A stretch of 64,000 nt of DNA from Caldilineaceae bacterium (GTDB lineage Bacteria > Chloroflexota > Anaerolineae > Caldilineales > Caldilineaceae), in contig OY282376.1 of assembly GCA_958295845.1 (NCBI GenBank), forward strand, positions 5,283,022 through 5,347,021, given 5' to 3'. A program made the position numbers and the translations under genes. The notes under the pieces are model-generated. The model had not been told where the DNA came from and did no database searches. It saw only the letters and a list, made by a program, of their open reading frames with translations. Of the stretch, positions 1 to 9,028 are shown piece after piece. The stretch's first letter is position 1; each line of letters starts with the position of its first letter.

Positions 1-241
1 CCCAGCTGATCCTGTAATCGCGGGGGGTATTTGCCGGCGCATCCCACGACACATCCAGCTCCCCCGGCTCGGTGCTTTCAACCCGCACCGTGCCGACCGC
101 TTTCGTGTCATCCTGCGCAAATGCCGGCTGGCGCCCGGTCAGCACAATCACAGCATATGCCAGGATCAGCGCCACAAACAGGACCAGGACTTTCCGTGCA
201 TTTCCAGGGAAGTAAGACGTACGCGTGTCCGACGGCTGCAT
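1..241 (-). CDS. Secreted/membrane fibronectin type III protein, N-terminal fragment
   Basis: This gene runs off the left edge; only the first 80 codons are present. An ATG at 241 follows a GAAGGAG ribosome-binding site with about 8 bases between. The protein starts with a short basic region, then a hydrophobic segment at about residues 17-35 and a possible signal-peptidase site at AFAQ (about residue 42). After this, residues 50-80 (VRVESTEPGELDVSWDAP, then DYRISW) match the first strands of a fibronectin type III domain, including the conserved tryptophan. The protein is therefore probably exported and involved in adhesion or carbohydrate binding, but the rest of it is outside the window and no enzymatic role can be given. 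Confidence 0.7.
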   Translation of the reverse strand, partial: MQPSDTRTSYFPGNARKVLVLFVALILAYAVIVLTGRQPAFAQDDTKAVGTVRVESTEPGELDVSWDAPANTPRDYRISW

Positions 242-1265
242 CGAATCTGCTCCTTCGCGGTGCGTTTCTCGAAAAGACAGGCAGTAACAGTGCCTCCTTC
301 TCCCATATGACCAGAATGCGGCTGGCCGACCGCTGGTACAGTTCTGTCGCTGTTTCCATGGCCATGTCCATGGCTGTGTCCATGGCTTAACCGACAGATT
401 CTGGCGTTCAGAGTCTGTCGCAAAGAGGCCTGATTGCAGGAAAGGGCGCAACCAGGACGACCTCGCCTCATGGGCCTTTTCCAGGGAAACTGTGGCCAGA
501 CTGGGGCACCTGCTGGAAGGGGGTCGCTTCGAAACTACCGAATATCTTCGGTCCCCTAGCTATATAAAATAGCCTGAGTGTACAGCATTTGTCCTGCTAT
601 TTTGGACCAGATTTGGGTACTCAAGGGTTCCGATTTCGGTCCATTCGACGCGTGGGAGCGGTTTCATGAGCTGTATACGGCGCGACGCCGGTGTACGCCT
701 TGTCCAGGGGCGCAGCTCTCGGGGCCAACTATCTGAACGTCAACCAGTACACCCGGATAACTGGCAGACGCCGCGTGAAACTTGGATTTATGGACTCGCT
801 GCCGGGAGCGCGGACGTTGCGGCTGCACCTGACGCGAACGCGAAATGCGCACACGTGACCCCACCCGCGTCCCGCCAATCCCCCCTCCGGGCCAGGTTAC
901 CCAGACACCGGAAGTTGGCGTATTTCCCTGAGAGATGGGGCTTTCTGACCCTGTTTGCGCGTTCGCGGGCGCAGTGCGATAATGCCCCCAATTCAGCTTT
1001 CGGCCGCTGCTGTCCGACCGCATCATCGGTTACCACGCCAAAGACCAGGGGGCAGCGCATCGTATAACCCTTCATTGCTCTGCACACGGGCCAGTTTCGC
1101 CGCAATCCCCTGCGCAGGCACACGCCCGAGCCTTTACCAACCGCACCATCCTGATCCAGGCAGCCGTTGATCCAGGCAACCGTTTGCCCGGCATAGTCTC
1201 GCTGATTTAGCGTTCTCTTCGTCATATCCCGATTCCCTTTCCATTCAACGAAGGAGACACACACC
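242..1265. other. 1-kb intergenic region, no gene recognised
   Basis: No reading frame here has protein-like composition together with a plausible start. At 357-385 there is a short imperfect tandem repeat of a 12-base unit containing ccatgg, which gives Met-Asp or His-Gly runs in shadow frames. A frame at 670-858 reads somewhat protein-like (GANYLNVNQY, LGFMDSLPGA) but has no start and ends in a stop, so it may be a gene remnant. A weak promoter-like pair, ttgcgc at 955-960 and gataat at 978-983 with a 17-base gap, points toward the transporter genes, but the -35 match is poor. Confidence 0.5.
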
Positions 1266-2594
1266 ATGCACAAGCAACTCAGTCGACGCGAGTTTATGCG
1301 CAACGCCGGCCTGGCCGGCACGGGTTTGGCACTTGCCGCCTGCGCGCCCGTCGCCCAGGACGGCGCCATGGACGAAGGCGGCATGATGGCAGAGAAGGAG
1401 ACCGCCTACATTTTCGACTACGACCCCACCGGCACCGATGCCTGGGTCGAAGCCGACCAGCAGTTCATCGACTATTTCACCGAGAAATACCCGGACTATG
1501 AGATTATTCGTGAACAGGCGCCCTGGGCCGGCTTCACCGAAAAGCTGCTCACCTCCATCGCAGGCGGTTCCGAGTATGACGTCATCTACGGTTACTGGCA
1601 GTGGCTGCCGCTCTTCATCGAGAACAACGTCATCGGCCCGCTGGACGATCTGATCGACGCCGATACCGAGATCTCCGCCGACGACTTCTTCGACTACGCC
1701 AAAGAGACCGTCGAAGGCGAAACTTTCGGCCTCGCCTGGTTCATCAGCGGCTGGCTGCACTGGTTTAACCTGTCTGCGGTCAACGAAGCCGGCTATACCA
1801 CCCCCAAAGAGATGAACGAGAATGGCGAGTGGGACTACGACGCCTGGTTCCAGTTTGCCAAAGACTTCACCAGCGAACAGGACGGCGTTCCCATTTACGG
1901 TTACGACATGTCCTCCGCCCGCAGCGTTTCGGTCTACGTCATGCTCGCCTGGGCCTGGGGCACCCAACAGTGGGCCGACGACTTCTCCTCCAGCCTCATG
2001 GATTCCGAAGAGAACGTCGCCCTCTGGAAATGGATACAACAGTTCTACAACGAAGGGCTGACCCCGCAACCCGGCGCCAGCACGCCGGACCAGCCGCTGA
2101 GCTATACCAACGGCCGCGCCGTGGCCACCATGGCCGGACAGTGGTACACCCGCAATATCGTCCAGGACGGCGCGCCCGATATCTTCGACATCGGCATGGT
2201 GCCCTTCCCCAAAGGCCCGAGCGGCCAGTATTCGGTCGCCGCGCTCAACTCCTTCTACTTCTCCAGCAGCCCCGGCAGCGTCGATCCTGCCTGGGCCTGG
2301 TACAAGGAGCGCTCCTTCTCCGAAGCCGCAGCCGGCATCTATGCCAGTATCGGCGGCGGACGCTTCCCCTCCATAAAGAGCGTCGCTCCCGCCACCGTCT
2401 ACGAATGGGAGGACACCGAGGTCTACGAGGCCATCCGCCCCATCCTGCGCACCTACAGCACCAGCCCCCAAGAGTCCGAATGGATCAATACCTACTGGAA
2501 CGTGGCTTGGGATGAGATGGTGCTTGCGACCCGACCCATCGAGGAAATTCTCGGCCAGCTCGCCGAAGAATCGACCGCCCTCGTCAACTCGTAA
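1266..2594 (+). CDS. Sugar ABC transporter solute-binding lipoprotein
   Basis: The 442-residue protein is the extracytoplasmic binding component of a family 1 (maltose/glycerol-phosphate-like) sugar ABC importer. Its N-terminus has a twin-arginine motif (SRREF, residues 6-10) followed by a hydrophobic stretch and a lipobox ending LAAC with Cys26, so it is probably exported folded and lipid-anchored. The ATG at 1266 follows a clear GAAGGAG. The body has the usual pattern of this family: GGSEYDVIYG near residue 100 and a W-rich C-terminal lobe. Two permease genes follow on the same strand, but no ATP-binding subunit is nearby, so a shared ATPase encoded elsewhere is likely. The substrate cannot be read from sequence. 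Confidence 0.93.
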   Translation: MHKQLSRREFMRNAGLAGTGLALAACAPVAQDGAMDEGGMMAEKETAYIFDYDPTGTDAWVEADQQFIDYFTEKYPDYEIIREQAPWAGFTEKLLTSIAGGSEYDVIYGYWQWLPLFIENNVIGPLDDLIDADTEISADDFFDYAKETVEGETFGLAWFISGWLHWFNLSAVNEAGYTTPKEMNENGEWDYDAWFQFAKDFTSEQDGVPIYGYDMSSARSVSVYVMLAWAWGTQQWADDFSSSLMDSEENVALWKWIQQFYNEGLTPQPGASTPDQPLSYTNGRAVATMAGQWYTRNIVQDGAPDIFDIGMVPFPKGPSGQYSVAALNSFYFSSSPGSVDPAWAWYKERSFSEAAAGIYASIGGGRFPSIKSVAPATVYEWEDTEVYEAIRPILRTYSTSPQESEWINTYWNVAWDEMVLATRPIEEILGQLAEESTALVNS

Positions 2595-2606
2595 CGGCAA
2601 AACCAA

Positions 2607-2637
2607 GTGGCCAGCCGCTATTTCGGCGGCTGGCCAC
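2607..2637 (+). promoter_or_regulatory. Perfect 12-bp stem-loop between binding protein and permease
   Basis: A perfect inverted repeat has arms at 2607-2618 and 2626-2637 and a 7-base loop. There is no T-run after it, so it is not a classical terminator. Placed directly after the binding-protein stop, it could stabilise the upstream transcript or reduce read-through, which would give more binding protein than permease; this role is inferred from the position. Confidence 0.6.
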
Positions 2638-2651
2638 TAACCACTGCCCTC

Positions 2652-3563
2652 ATGGCTCTCCAGACCAAGTACCGGCCAGGCCCTCTCGCCCGCAAAGAAG
2701 CGTGGGAAGGGCGACTCTATATATTGCCCTGGGTCGCCGGGTTCCTGATCTTTACCATCGGCCCGATGGTCGCCTCCGTCTACTTCTCGTTTACCAAGTA
2801 TTCGGTGCTTTCCGGCGCCGACTGGTTGGGACTGGATAACTACACCAAGCTCTTCGGCAGTGATCGCCTCTTCTGGCTCAGCCTCTACAACACCTTCTAC
2901 TTCGTCATCCTCTCCGTCCCCCTCAACCTGTTCGCTGCCTTCCTGGTCGCCCTCCTGCTCAGCGTGCAGGTGCGCGGCATCAATCTCTATCGCACGCTCT
3001 ACTATCTGCCCGTAATCACGCCGGCGGTAGCCAGCGCGCTGACCTGGGGCATGCTCTTTTCGGGCGATTTCGGCCTCGTCAACGCCGTGCTGCGCTCTCT
3101 GGGTCTGCCCACCTTCAACTGGCTCTTCAACCCCCAGATCACAAAACTCGTTTTTGTCATCATGGGCTTCTGGGGCATCGGCGGCAGCGTCATCATCTTC
3201 CTCGCCGGCCTGCAGAACGTACCCACCGTGCTCTACGAGGCCGCCAGTATCGACGGCGCCAACCTCTGGCACCGCTTCCGCAGCATCACCGTGCCCATGA
3301 TGACGCCGCTGATCTTTTTCAACCTGGTGCTCGGCATCATCGGCACCTTCCAGGTTTTCACCGGCGCCTACATCATTACCGCGGGCGGTCCGGCCAACGC
3401 AACCCTTTTCTACGTTCTCTTTCTCTATAACAACGCCTTCAAATACTTCAAGATGGGCTATGCATCCGCGCTGGCCTGGGTACTCTTTGTCATTATTCTT
3501 ATTTTTACCGTCATCCAGCTCCGCATGGCCCGAATTTGGGTCTTCTACGAGGCCGAGCGTTGA
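2652..3563 (+). CDS. Sugar ABC transporter permease (MalF/UgpA type)
   Basis: This is a 303-residue inner-membrane permease with six predicted hydrophobic segments, the first near residues 20-42. The cytoplasmic EAA loop that contacts the ATPase is clear: YEAASIDGANLWHRFRSI, with the conserved EAA and a glycine. An upstream GTG at 2607 is in frame but lies inside the 12-bp stem, so the ATG at 2652 is preferred; neither has a strong ribosome-binding site. It pairs with the binding protein before it and with the second permease at 3992, from which it is separated by about 430 bases of repeat sequence. Confidence 0.9.
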   Translation: MALQTKYRPGPLARKEAWEGRLYILPWVAGFLIFTIGPMVASVYFSFTKYSVLSGADWLGLDNYTKLFGSDRLFWLSLYNTFYFVILSVPLNLFAAFLVALLLSVQVRGINLYRTLYYLPVITPAVASALTWGMLFSGDFGLVNAVLRSLGLPTFNWLFNPQITKLVFVIMGFWGIGGSVIIFLAGLQNVPTVLYEAASIDGANLWHRFRSITVPMMTPLIFFNLVLGIIGTFQVFTGAYIITAGGPANATLFYVLFLYNNAFKYFKMGYASALAWVLFVIILIFTVIQLRMARIWVFYEAER

Positions 3564-3991
3564 GAACAGCAGTTTTCAGTAGTCAGTTTTTAGTAGTCAG
3601 TTTTTAGTTTCTAGTGAACTGCGGCGTGCGGGTGGGGTTACCAAAAAACTGAAAACGTAACTACTACGCCATATACAGTGTCCGTGAGGACCAGAAATTC
3701 AGTCACGCCGCCATTCTGGCTGTCTCACCGTGTACTCGTTGGCCGCCGCCACTTTTGACGAGACGCACCGCTGGAAATACGGCGAACGGCGGATTAGGCA
3801 TGTTTTTGGAGGGGGGCGTTGCGGGGGCGCAGCCCCTGCACAAGGGAGGGCCGAAGGCCCGACCGCCCAAAAATGCGAGGAAAGAGGGAAGAAGAGTGAG
3901 GAGAGAGTTAACGCCTTTACTCGCCACATTCAGGTTCGCGAATCAATTGTGGCTGAGTAGTTACCTGAAAACTCAGAACTAGAATTTACCT
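3564..3991. repeat. Repeat-bearing spacer inside the sugar transporter operon
   Basis: This spacer has no convincing gene. It begins with a 'cagttttcagtagtcag'-like stretch at about 3569-3620 that recurs near 23.8-24.2, 44.6 and 57.5 kb. At 3814-3868 it carries one copy of the structured element (left arm gggcgtt, two inner hairpins, right arm degraded to accgccc). Such sequence inside what is normally a tight permease-permease gene pair suggests a later insertion. Open frames across this stretch on both strands come from the repeat and are not called. Confidence 0.75.
3814..3868 (+). repeat. Structured dispersed element, copy A
   Basis: This 55-base element has three nested inverted repeats: an outer arm pair (gggcgtt and the degraded accgccc), an inner hairpin ggggc-gca-gcccc, and a second inner hairpin gggcc-gaa-ggccc. 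Near-identical copies lie at 24300-24353 and 57463-57517. The outer arm has one mismatch here. Confidence 0.8.
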
Positions 3992-4891
3992 ATGACGCAA
4001 ACGAGCGCAGAAGTTCCCCTCACACTGGCAAGCGGACACAAGAAAGGTTTCGCGCGGCTGTTGACGTACTTGTCCATGCGCCTTGCGCTCTACCTCTTCA
4101 TCAGCGCGATCTGTCTTGTGCTGCTCTTCCCCAGCATCTGGATGATCAGCACCTCGCTCAAGGACACGCAGCAGATCTTCGCCTACCCGCCCGAACTGAT
4201 TCCGCGCCCCTTCGTCTGGCCGAACTATCTCGTGGCCATCCAGAAATTCCCCTTCTTTCTCTACCTGCGCAACACGCTCATTGTCACCGGCCTGGCGACC
4301 TTTGGCACCGTCCTCTCGGCCAGCCTGGTCGCCTTCGGCTTTGCCCGGCGCCGCTTTCCCGAACGGGACTTCCTCTTCGCCGTGCTGCTCTCTACGATGA
4401 TGCTGCCCAGTATCGTTACCCTGATCCCCACCTTCGTTCTCTTTACCCGCCTGGGCTGGGTCAACACCTTTCTGCCCCTGACCGTGCCCTCCTTTTTTGG
4501 CGGGGGCGCCTTCTACGTCTTTCTTTTGCGCCAGTTCTACCTGACCCTGCCGTACGACTACGACGAGGCCGCCTACATTGACGGCGCCTCGAGCCTGCGA
4601 GTCTGGTGGGAGATCATTCTGCCCTTTTCCAAGGCGCCGCTGGCAGCGATAACCGTCTTTACCGTTCTCTCCCACTGGAACGATTTCATGGGGCCGCTCA
4701 TCTATATGAACAAGCCCCACATGCGCACTCTGGCCCTGGGCCTGCAGTTCTTCCGTGACCAGCGCTACACGCAGTGGAACTATCTCATGGCCGCTTCGAC
4801 GCTGACGCTGATCCCGGTATTGCTCCTCTTCTTCGCTGCCCAGCGCTATTTCATGGAAGGGATCCTGCTGACGGGTCTGTCAGGACGTTGA
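3992..4891 (+). CDS. Sugar ABC transporter permease (MalG type)
   Basis: This is the second membrane subunit of the importer, 299 residues with six hydrophobic segments. The sequence SIWMISTSLKD near residue 47 is typical of MalG-type permeases. The EAA loop reads DEAAYIDGASSLRVWWEIIL. Homologues of this pair usually lie next to each other; here a repeat block separates them. The start ATG at 3992 has no strong ribosome-binding site, but it gives the usual family length. Confidence 0.92.
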   Translation: MTQTSAEVPLTLASGHKKGFARLLTYLSMRLALYLFISAICLVLLFPSIWMISTSLKDTQQIFAYPPELIPRPFVWPNYLVAIQKFPFFLYLRNTLIVTGLATFGTVLSASLVAFGFARRRFPERDFLFAVLLSTMMLPSIVTLIPTFVLFTRLGWVNTFLPLTVPSFFGGGAFYVFLLRQFYLTLPYDYDEAAYIDGASSLRVWWEIILPFSKAPLAAITVFTVLSHWNDFMGPLIYMNKPHMRTLALGLQFFRDQRYTQWNYLMAASTLTLIPVLLLFFAAQRYFMEGILLTGLSGR

Positions 4892-4905
4892 AAACAGCAG
4901 TGGCT

Positions 4906-4941
4906 AGTGGCCAGTGATCAGTTGCTGGTCACTTCTTGTTT
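4906..4941 (+). terminator. Possible terminator after the sugar permease
   Basis: A 9-bp stem (agtggccag at 4906-4914, ctggtcact at 4925-4933, one G-T pair) is followed by tcttgttt. It lies just after the second permease. Its wording resembles the dispersed 'cagtggttagtggtcagt' repeats, so it may have come from that family. Confidence 0.45.
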
Positions 4942-4994
4942 GTAGGCTTGCCCGGCTACCAAGGGCAGCATATAGAGAACTGGAAACTTCTACA

Positions 4995-6248
4995 ATGACG
5001 ACTGCACCCAGAGTACGCGCCGCCTACGGCGCGGCCAGCATCAACGGGGAACAGGCCGCGCTGCCCTCCCCCTTCCCCCGCACCATGGGACCGAACTGCG
5101 CCGGGTATTTGCAAGAGGTGGTGGACAGCGGCCTCACGGTCGACATGATCGGGCGCTTCGAGAAGAACTTTGCCGCGGAGCTGGGCGTCCGCCACTGTAT
5201 CGCCACGCCGGGCTGTACTCCGGCGCTCGGCGTTCTGGCCGCGGCGTTTCCCTTTGACCCGGGCGACGAGATCATCGTCAGCCCGATCACTGACTTCGGC
5301 ACCATCCAGGGGCTCTGCCTGGAAAACTACATCCCCGTCTTCGCCGACACCGAGCCGGGCAGCGTCAACGTGAGCGCTGACACGATCGAAGCCTGTATCA
5401 CCGACCGCACGCGCGCCATCCTGGTTGTGCATAAGACGGGCATTGTCTGCGATATGGACCCGATCAACGAGCTGGCCGCCAGACACGGCCTCTTCGTCTA
5501 TGAAGATGTGTGCCAGGCGGTCTTTGGCCGCTACAAGGGCCGCTTTGCCGGCACGCTCGCCCAGGCCGCGGGCTTCTCCTTCGACTCCGAAAAGACGCTC
5601 GGCTCCGACGTCGGCGGCTGTGTCGTCACCGACGACGACGAGCTGGCCGAAGCCCTGCGCTTTATCGGTCACAGCCGCGGCGGCGAGATGGCGCCGGCCG
5701 GCTTCGGCAGAGTCCACTCGGCGCTCGGGTATGCCTACCGCATGCCCCAGGCCACGGCTGCCATTACGCTCGGCCAACTCGAGATCATCCACCCTCAGGT
5801 AGCGCAGCGCGATCGCATGATCCGGCTGGTGAGCGAGTTGCTGGCAGATATTCCCGGCATTACACCCCTGGCCATTCCCGATTACATGGACGTGTACTCC
5901 TGTTGGATGGCCGGTTTCAGCATCGACCCGGCCGCTTTCGGCTGCACGCCGGCAGAGTTCGCCCAACAGGTGGCCGACGCCGGCATCCCCGGCGCGGGGC
6001 AGGGCCGCTACTACCTGATGCCGCAGGCCTGCACCTTTCTGCAGGAACGCGCCAGCAACCGGACGCATCAGTATGCGATGCCGCCGGCCTCCCGCACTTA
6101 TACCTATCGCGCGGAGAGCTGCCCCAACGCGCACAGTTTCCTGCGCAACTTTGTGCGCTGGTCCTCCTTCTGTGAAAAATACCAGCCGCAGGACTGCGAA
6201 CTGGCGGCGTCGATCGTGCGCACCGTTGCCGAGGACAACTGCGTCTGA
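4995..6248 (+). CDS. DegT/DnrJ/EryC1/StrS-family PLP-dependent aminotransferase
   Basis: The 417-residue protein belongs to the sugar aminotransferase/dehydratase family that acts on nucleotide-linked or free keto sugars using pyridoxal phosphate. Visible signs are the early GCTPALGVLAAAF substrate loop, PGDEIIVSPITDFGT, the cofactor-binding aspartate region FVYEDVCQAVFG and a Schiff-base lysine in FDSEKTLGSDVGG. The ATG at 4995 was chosen over the upstream in-frame start because conserved sequence begins only after it. It follows the sugar importer on the same strand and may act on the imported compound. The exact substrate is unknown. Confidence 0.85.
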   Translation: MTTAPRVRAAYGAASINGEQAALPSPFPRTMGPNCAGYLQEVVDSGLTVDMIGRFEKNFAAELGVRHCIATPGCTPALGVLAAAFPFDPGDEIIVSPITDFGTIQGLCLENYIPVFADTEPGSVNVSADTIEACITDRTRAILVVHKTGIVCDMDPINELAARHGLFVYEDVCQAVFGRYKGRFAGTLAQAAGFSFDSEKTLGSDVGGCVVTDDDELAEALRFIGHSRGGEMAPAGFGRVHSALGYAYRMPQATAAITLGQLEIIHPQVAQRDRMIRLVSELLADIPGITPLAIPDYMDVYSCWMAGFSIDPAAFGCTPAEFAQQVADAGIPGAGQGRYYLMPQACTFLQERASNRTHQYAMPPASRTYTYRAESCPNAHSFLRNFVRWSSFCEKYQPQDCELAASIVRTVAEDNCV

Positions 6249-6300
6249 TCATGCTGCCTCTGGCATAAAATGATCCCCCACTACTTGAAAAAAGGAAGGC

Positions 6301-7128
6301 ATGTCTGAGCGAGGCGAAGTATTGGTAGCCATTGTGAATGATAGACGCGACTTTGCAATGATTCGGGACAGGAACTGGTACCGTATTCCAGTTTCAAGCG
6401 CCAGGAAGTGGTTGAATAAGCGTTGGCCGCCCCAGTGGATTGCGTTTTACCAGACTAAGGTTTTCGGAGATGAGGCCTACTCTGTGAACTATTTTGCGCA
6501 GGTGCTGGATATTCGAATCGTGCGCCGCGCACAGCTTTTTCCCAACCAGCCGCCGCACAAGAGAGACAATCACCGTTACTATCAGCTTGTCCTCGGCCCA
6601 CTTCAGAAACGGCGCCTGCCCATTCTCAGCCGTCGTTGGCGCAGAATCGTCTTCATTCCAACGACCTGGCAAAAATTTGTTACGGCCGTCGAGATCAATG
6701 ATTTGTACGACGATAGTCCTTTGGAGGACCGCCTGTGGGCTGAATTGAAAAGACACAAGATCCCCGCTGAGCGGCAAGAGTTTATTACCGTTGAAAACGA
6801 GAACTATTTCCTGGATTTTGCTATCTATTGCGCCAAAAGTAACATTGCCGTTGAAACGGACGGCGACACGTGGCACGCCAATCCCGAAAAAGCCAAGCAA
6901 GACAATCTACGCGACAACAGTCTCACAGCCGCCGGTTGGGAGGTATTGCGCTTTACAACCAGTCAGATACAAGAGGAGGTGGAATCGTATTGCGTCCCGA
7001 ACATCACCAAAGCCATTAACAAGTCGGGTGGTGTGGATGACGGGAAATACGTCGCGCGCATGATCGACTTGAAATCCAGTGGAACTTATCAATTGGGACT
7101 ATTTGATCATCCTGAAGGGGAACCATGA
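6301..7128 (+). CDS. DUF559/Vsr-like putative endonuclease domain protein
   Basis: This 275-residue protein has an N-terminal region with RGEVLVAIVNDRRDFAMIRD and a C-terminal DUF559-type, restriction-endonuclease-like fold. The C-terminal half contains FITVENENYFLDFAIY, AVETDGDTWHANPEKAKQD and GWEVLRFTTSQI, the acidic and QxN-like pattern seen in Vsr-type nucleases. A purine-rich AAGGAAGG precedes the ATG. Its stop overlaps the start of the polysaccharide deacetylase gene by 4 bases, so the two are probably translated together even though their functions look unrelated. Family members are widespread and mostly uncharacterised; activity on DNA is inferred from the fold only. Confidence 0.75.
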   Translation: MSERGEVLVAIVNDRRDFAMIRDRNWYRIPVSSARKWLNKRWPPQWIAFYQTKVFGDEAYSVNYFAQVLDIRIVRRAQLFPNQPPHKRDNHRYYQLVLGPLQKRRLPILSRRWRRIVFIPTTWQKFVTAVEINDLYDDSPLEDRLWAELKRHKIPAERQEFITVENENYFLDFAIYCAKSNIAVETDGDTWHANPEKAKQDNLRDNSLTAAGWEVLRFTTSQIQEEVESYCVPNITKAINKSGGVDDGKYVARMIDLKSSGTYQLGLFDHPEGEP

Positions 7129-8126
7129 ACATTCAAATCACCCCAACCACCTTTAAGCATGGCAAGGAGTGGGCCTACACGGTCACCTACGACGAGGCGC
7201 TCACCGAGCTGTTCGACCATGTCGTTCCCCTGCACGAGGAGCTGGGTTTGCCCGGCCACGTGGAGGTCGTGGTCGGACAGATGGGCGAAGTGCGCCGCGT
7301 CGGCAACTCCAGCTATAACGGCTACCATCACATGGGCGCGGACAAGCTGCGCGAGCTGATCGACATGGGTTGGGGCGTTGGCAACCACTCCTGGACACAC
7401 GGCATCGTCGAGGAGAACATCGACCTGGAGGTGCGCCAGGCCAAGGAGGTGCTGGAGGACGCGATCGGCCATCGCGTGACCGTCTACACCGCGCCGGGCA
7501 GCAACGCCAACATCACGCCGAAGATCACCGCGGCCCTGCAGGAGCACGGCTACCTCTGCGCCCTGTCGGTCACCGACGACATCAACCGGCCCGACGCCGA
7601 TCTCTGGTTCCTCGGCCGCGTCGCCAACCTGCACCAGGCCTGGACGCCGCTCTATGCGGCCTTCGACTCGCATCACCGGCTGACCCAGGCGCAGCGGGAG
7701 TCGGGTTGGGTGATCGACTACTGCCACTGTCCGGCGCCGACCATTCCCCACGAGAACAAGGACCTCTACATCGACGAGCACCGCGCCCGGCTGAACGCGG
7801 TGGTCGAAAGCGGCGACAAGGTGTGGACCGCCACCGCTGAGGAGATCCTCGACTACATCGTCTGCCGGCGCCATCTGCAGATCGAGGCCGTCTCGGCCGC
7901 GGCGGGGGAGGAGAGCTACCGCCTGCAGCTGCGCGATCTGCCGGCCCCGGTCGCCAGCCGGCAGGTCACCGTTGACATCAAGGTGCCGCCCAATCTGCGC
8001 CGCAACCCGGTCGTAATCATCGACGGCCAGCCCCAGCCCGGGCTGCTCGTCAAGCTCGACACGCTGCGCGTCACTCTGGACCTGTCGCAGCCCATCACCC
8101 TATCCGTCGGAGGTTCCAGCCAATGA
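7125..8126 (+). CDS. Polysaccharide deacetylase (NodB-homology) family protein
   Basis: This 333-residue cytoplasmic protein has a NodB-like domain in residues about 15-240. The metal-binding histidine motif is seen in GVGNHSWTHGIVEEN, with a later APGSNANITPKI motif and DYCHCPAPTIPHENKD. The first aspartate motif is atypical (TYDEALTE), as in the puuE/allantoinase branch, so the substrate may be an amide rather than a polysaccharide. It has no signal peptide. It overlaps by 4 bases both with the nuclease-like gene upstream and with the nitrilase-family gene downstream, which supports one operon and an amide-hydrolysis theme. Confidence 0.8.
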   Translation: MNIQITPTTFKHGKEWAYTVTYDEALTELFDHVVPLHEELGLPGHVEVVVGQMGEVRRVGNSSYNGYHHMGADKLRELIDMGWGVGNHSWTHGIVEENIDLEVRQAKEVLEDAIGHRVTVYTAPGSNANITPKITAALQEHGYLCALSVTDDINRPDADLWFLGRVANLHQAWTPLYAAFDSHHRLTQAQRESGWVIDYCHCPAPTIPHENKDLYIDEHRARLNAVVESGDKVWTATAEEILDYIVCRRHLQIEAVSAAAGEESYRLQLRDLPAPVASRQVTVDIKVPPNLRRNPVVIIDGQPQPGLLVKLDTLRVTLDLSQPITLSVGGSSQ

Positions 8127-9028
8127 GACCCGCCCGTTTGGCCACGGCCAGCATCCTGCACGACGACCCGCCCAGCTATCCCAGCCGCTGCATCGAACGC
8201 TGCCTGGAGATGATCGACCGCGCCGGCGATGCCCGCGCTGATATTGTCCTTCTGCCAGAGGAGCCGGACGTGGTCGGCTGCGCCCCCGAACACCTGCCGG
8301 ATCTGCCCGAACCGATTCCCGGCGGCGCCACGCTAGCCCAGTTCGCGCAGCGCGCCAGCGATAACAATCTCTATGTCGCCTACAGCCAGCGCGAGCGGGA
8401 TGGCGAAAAGGTCTACAACACCGGCGTCTTCCTGGACCGCAAGGGCGACCTGATGGGCAAATACCGCAAAATGCACCTGGCCCCCGGCGAAGAGGACGAG
8501 GTGCTGCCCGGCGACCTCGGCTACCCGGTCTTCGAGTGCGATTTCGGCCGCGTGGGTATGGGCATCTGCATGGATATTCACTATCCCGAGATGTGGCGCA
8601 TCCTGGCGCTGAAGGGCGCGCATCTGCTGCTCTTCCCCACCATGTGCATCGACTACACCGGCGACCACATTGAGTCGATCGTCAACGCCCGCGCGATCGA
8701 CAACCAGGTCTACCTGGCCTCCTCCCATTTCGTGATGCAGCCCTTCCTGGCCGGCCGTTCCATGGGCCATTCGCGCATTGTCGACCCCTATGGCCGCACG
8801 CTGGCCAACACGTCACACCGGCCCGGCCTGACCTTCGCCGACGTCGACCTCGATGCCGGCTACGAGACGTGGTACAGCGGCAAGATCAAAGAGCGCTATC
8901 CAACGCTCAAAGATTGCTACCTGGGGATGCGGCGTCCGGAAACGTATCACGAGCTGCTCGAACCGCAGACGGCATACCCTGCCTGGCAAACTGCGTCGGA
9001 ACTCTCCCATGCGGCGAGCGACGATTGA
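8123..9028 (+). CDS. Carbon-nitrogen hydrolase (nitrilase superfamily)
   Basis: This 301-residue protein has the full catalytic set of the nitrilase superfamily: Glu46 in LLPEEPD, Lys116 in GKYRKMHLAPGE and nucleophile Cys149 in MGICMDIHYPE. The C-terminal FPTMCIDY and NARAIDNQVYLASSH segments are also typical. It likely hydrolyses an amide or carbamoyl compound in the cytoplasm. The start overlaps the previous stop by 4 bases (ATGA) and the next gene starts 20 bases before its end, so it is the middle gene of a tightly coupled group. Confidence 0.92.
   Translation: MRPARLATASILHDDPPSYPSRCIERCLEMIDRAGDARADIVLLPEEPDVVGCAPEHLPDLPEPIPGGATLAQFAQRASDNNLYVAYSQRERDGEKVYNTGVFLDRKGDLMGKYRKMHLAPGEEDEVLPGDLGYPVFECDFGRVGMGICMDIHYPEMWRILALKGAHLLLFPTMCIDYTGDHIESIVNARAIDNQVYLASSHFVMQPFLAGRSMGHSRIVDPYGRTLANTSHRPGLTFADVDLDAGYETWYSGKIKERYPTLKDCYLGMRRPETYHELLEPQTAYPAWQTASELSHAASDD

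Noticed and set aside
670..858. Protein-like stretch in the first spacer
   Set aside because: No start codon and no ribosome-binding site; only part of it reads like protein.
1245..2606. 453-codon antisense frame over the sugar-binding protein gene
   Set aside because: It mirrors the codon structure of a well-supported lipoprotein gene and has a Gly/Asp/Val-rich composition typical of antisense shadows in GC-rich DNA.
3699..3982. Short frames of 74-76 codons in the transporter spacer
   Set aside because: They are formed by the dispersed repeat and have no ribosome-binding sites.
8853..9008. Longer start for the class V aminotransferase
   Set aside because: The extra 52 residues are encoded within the nitrilase gene and read as Arg/Ser-rich shadow sequence.
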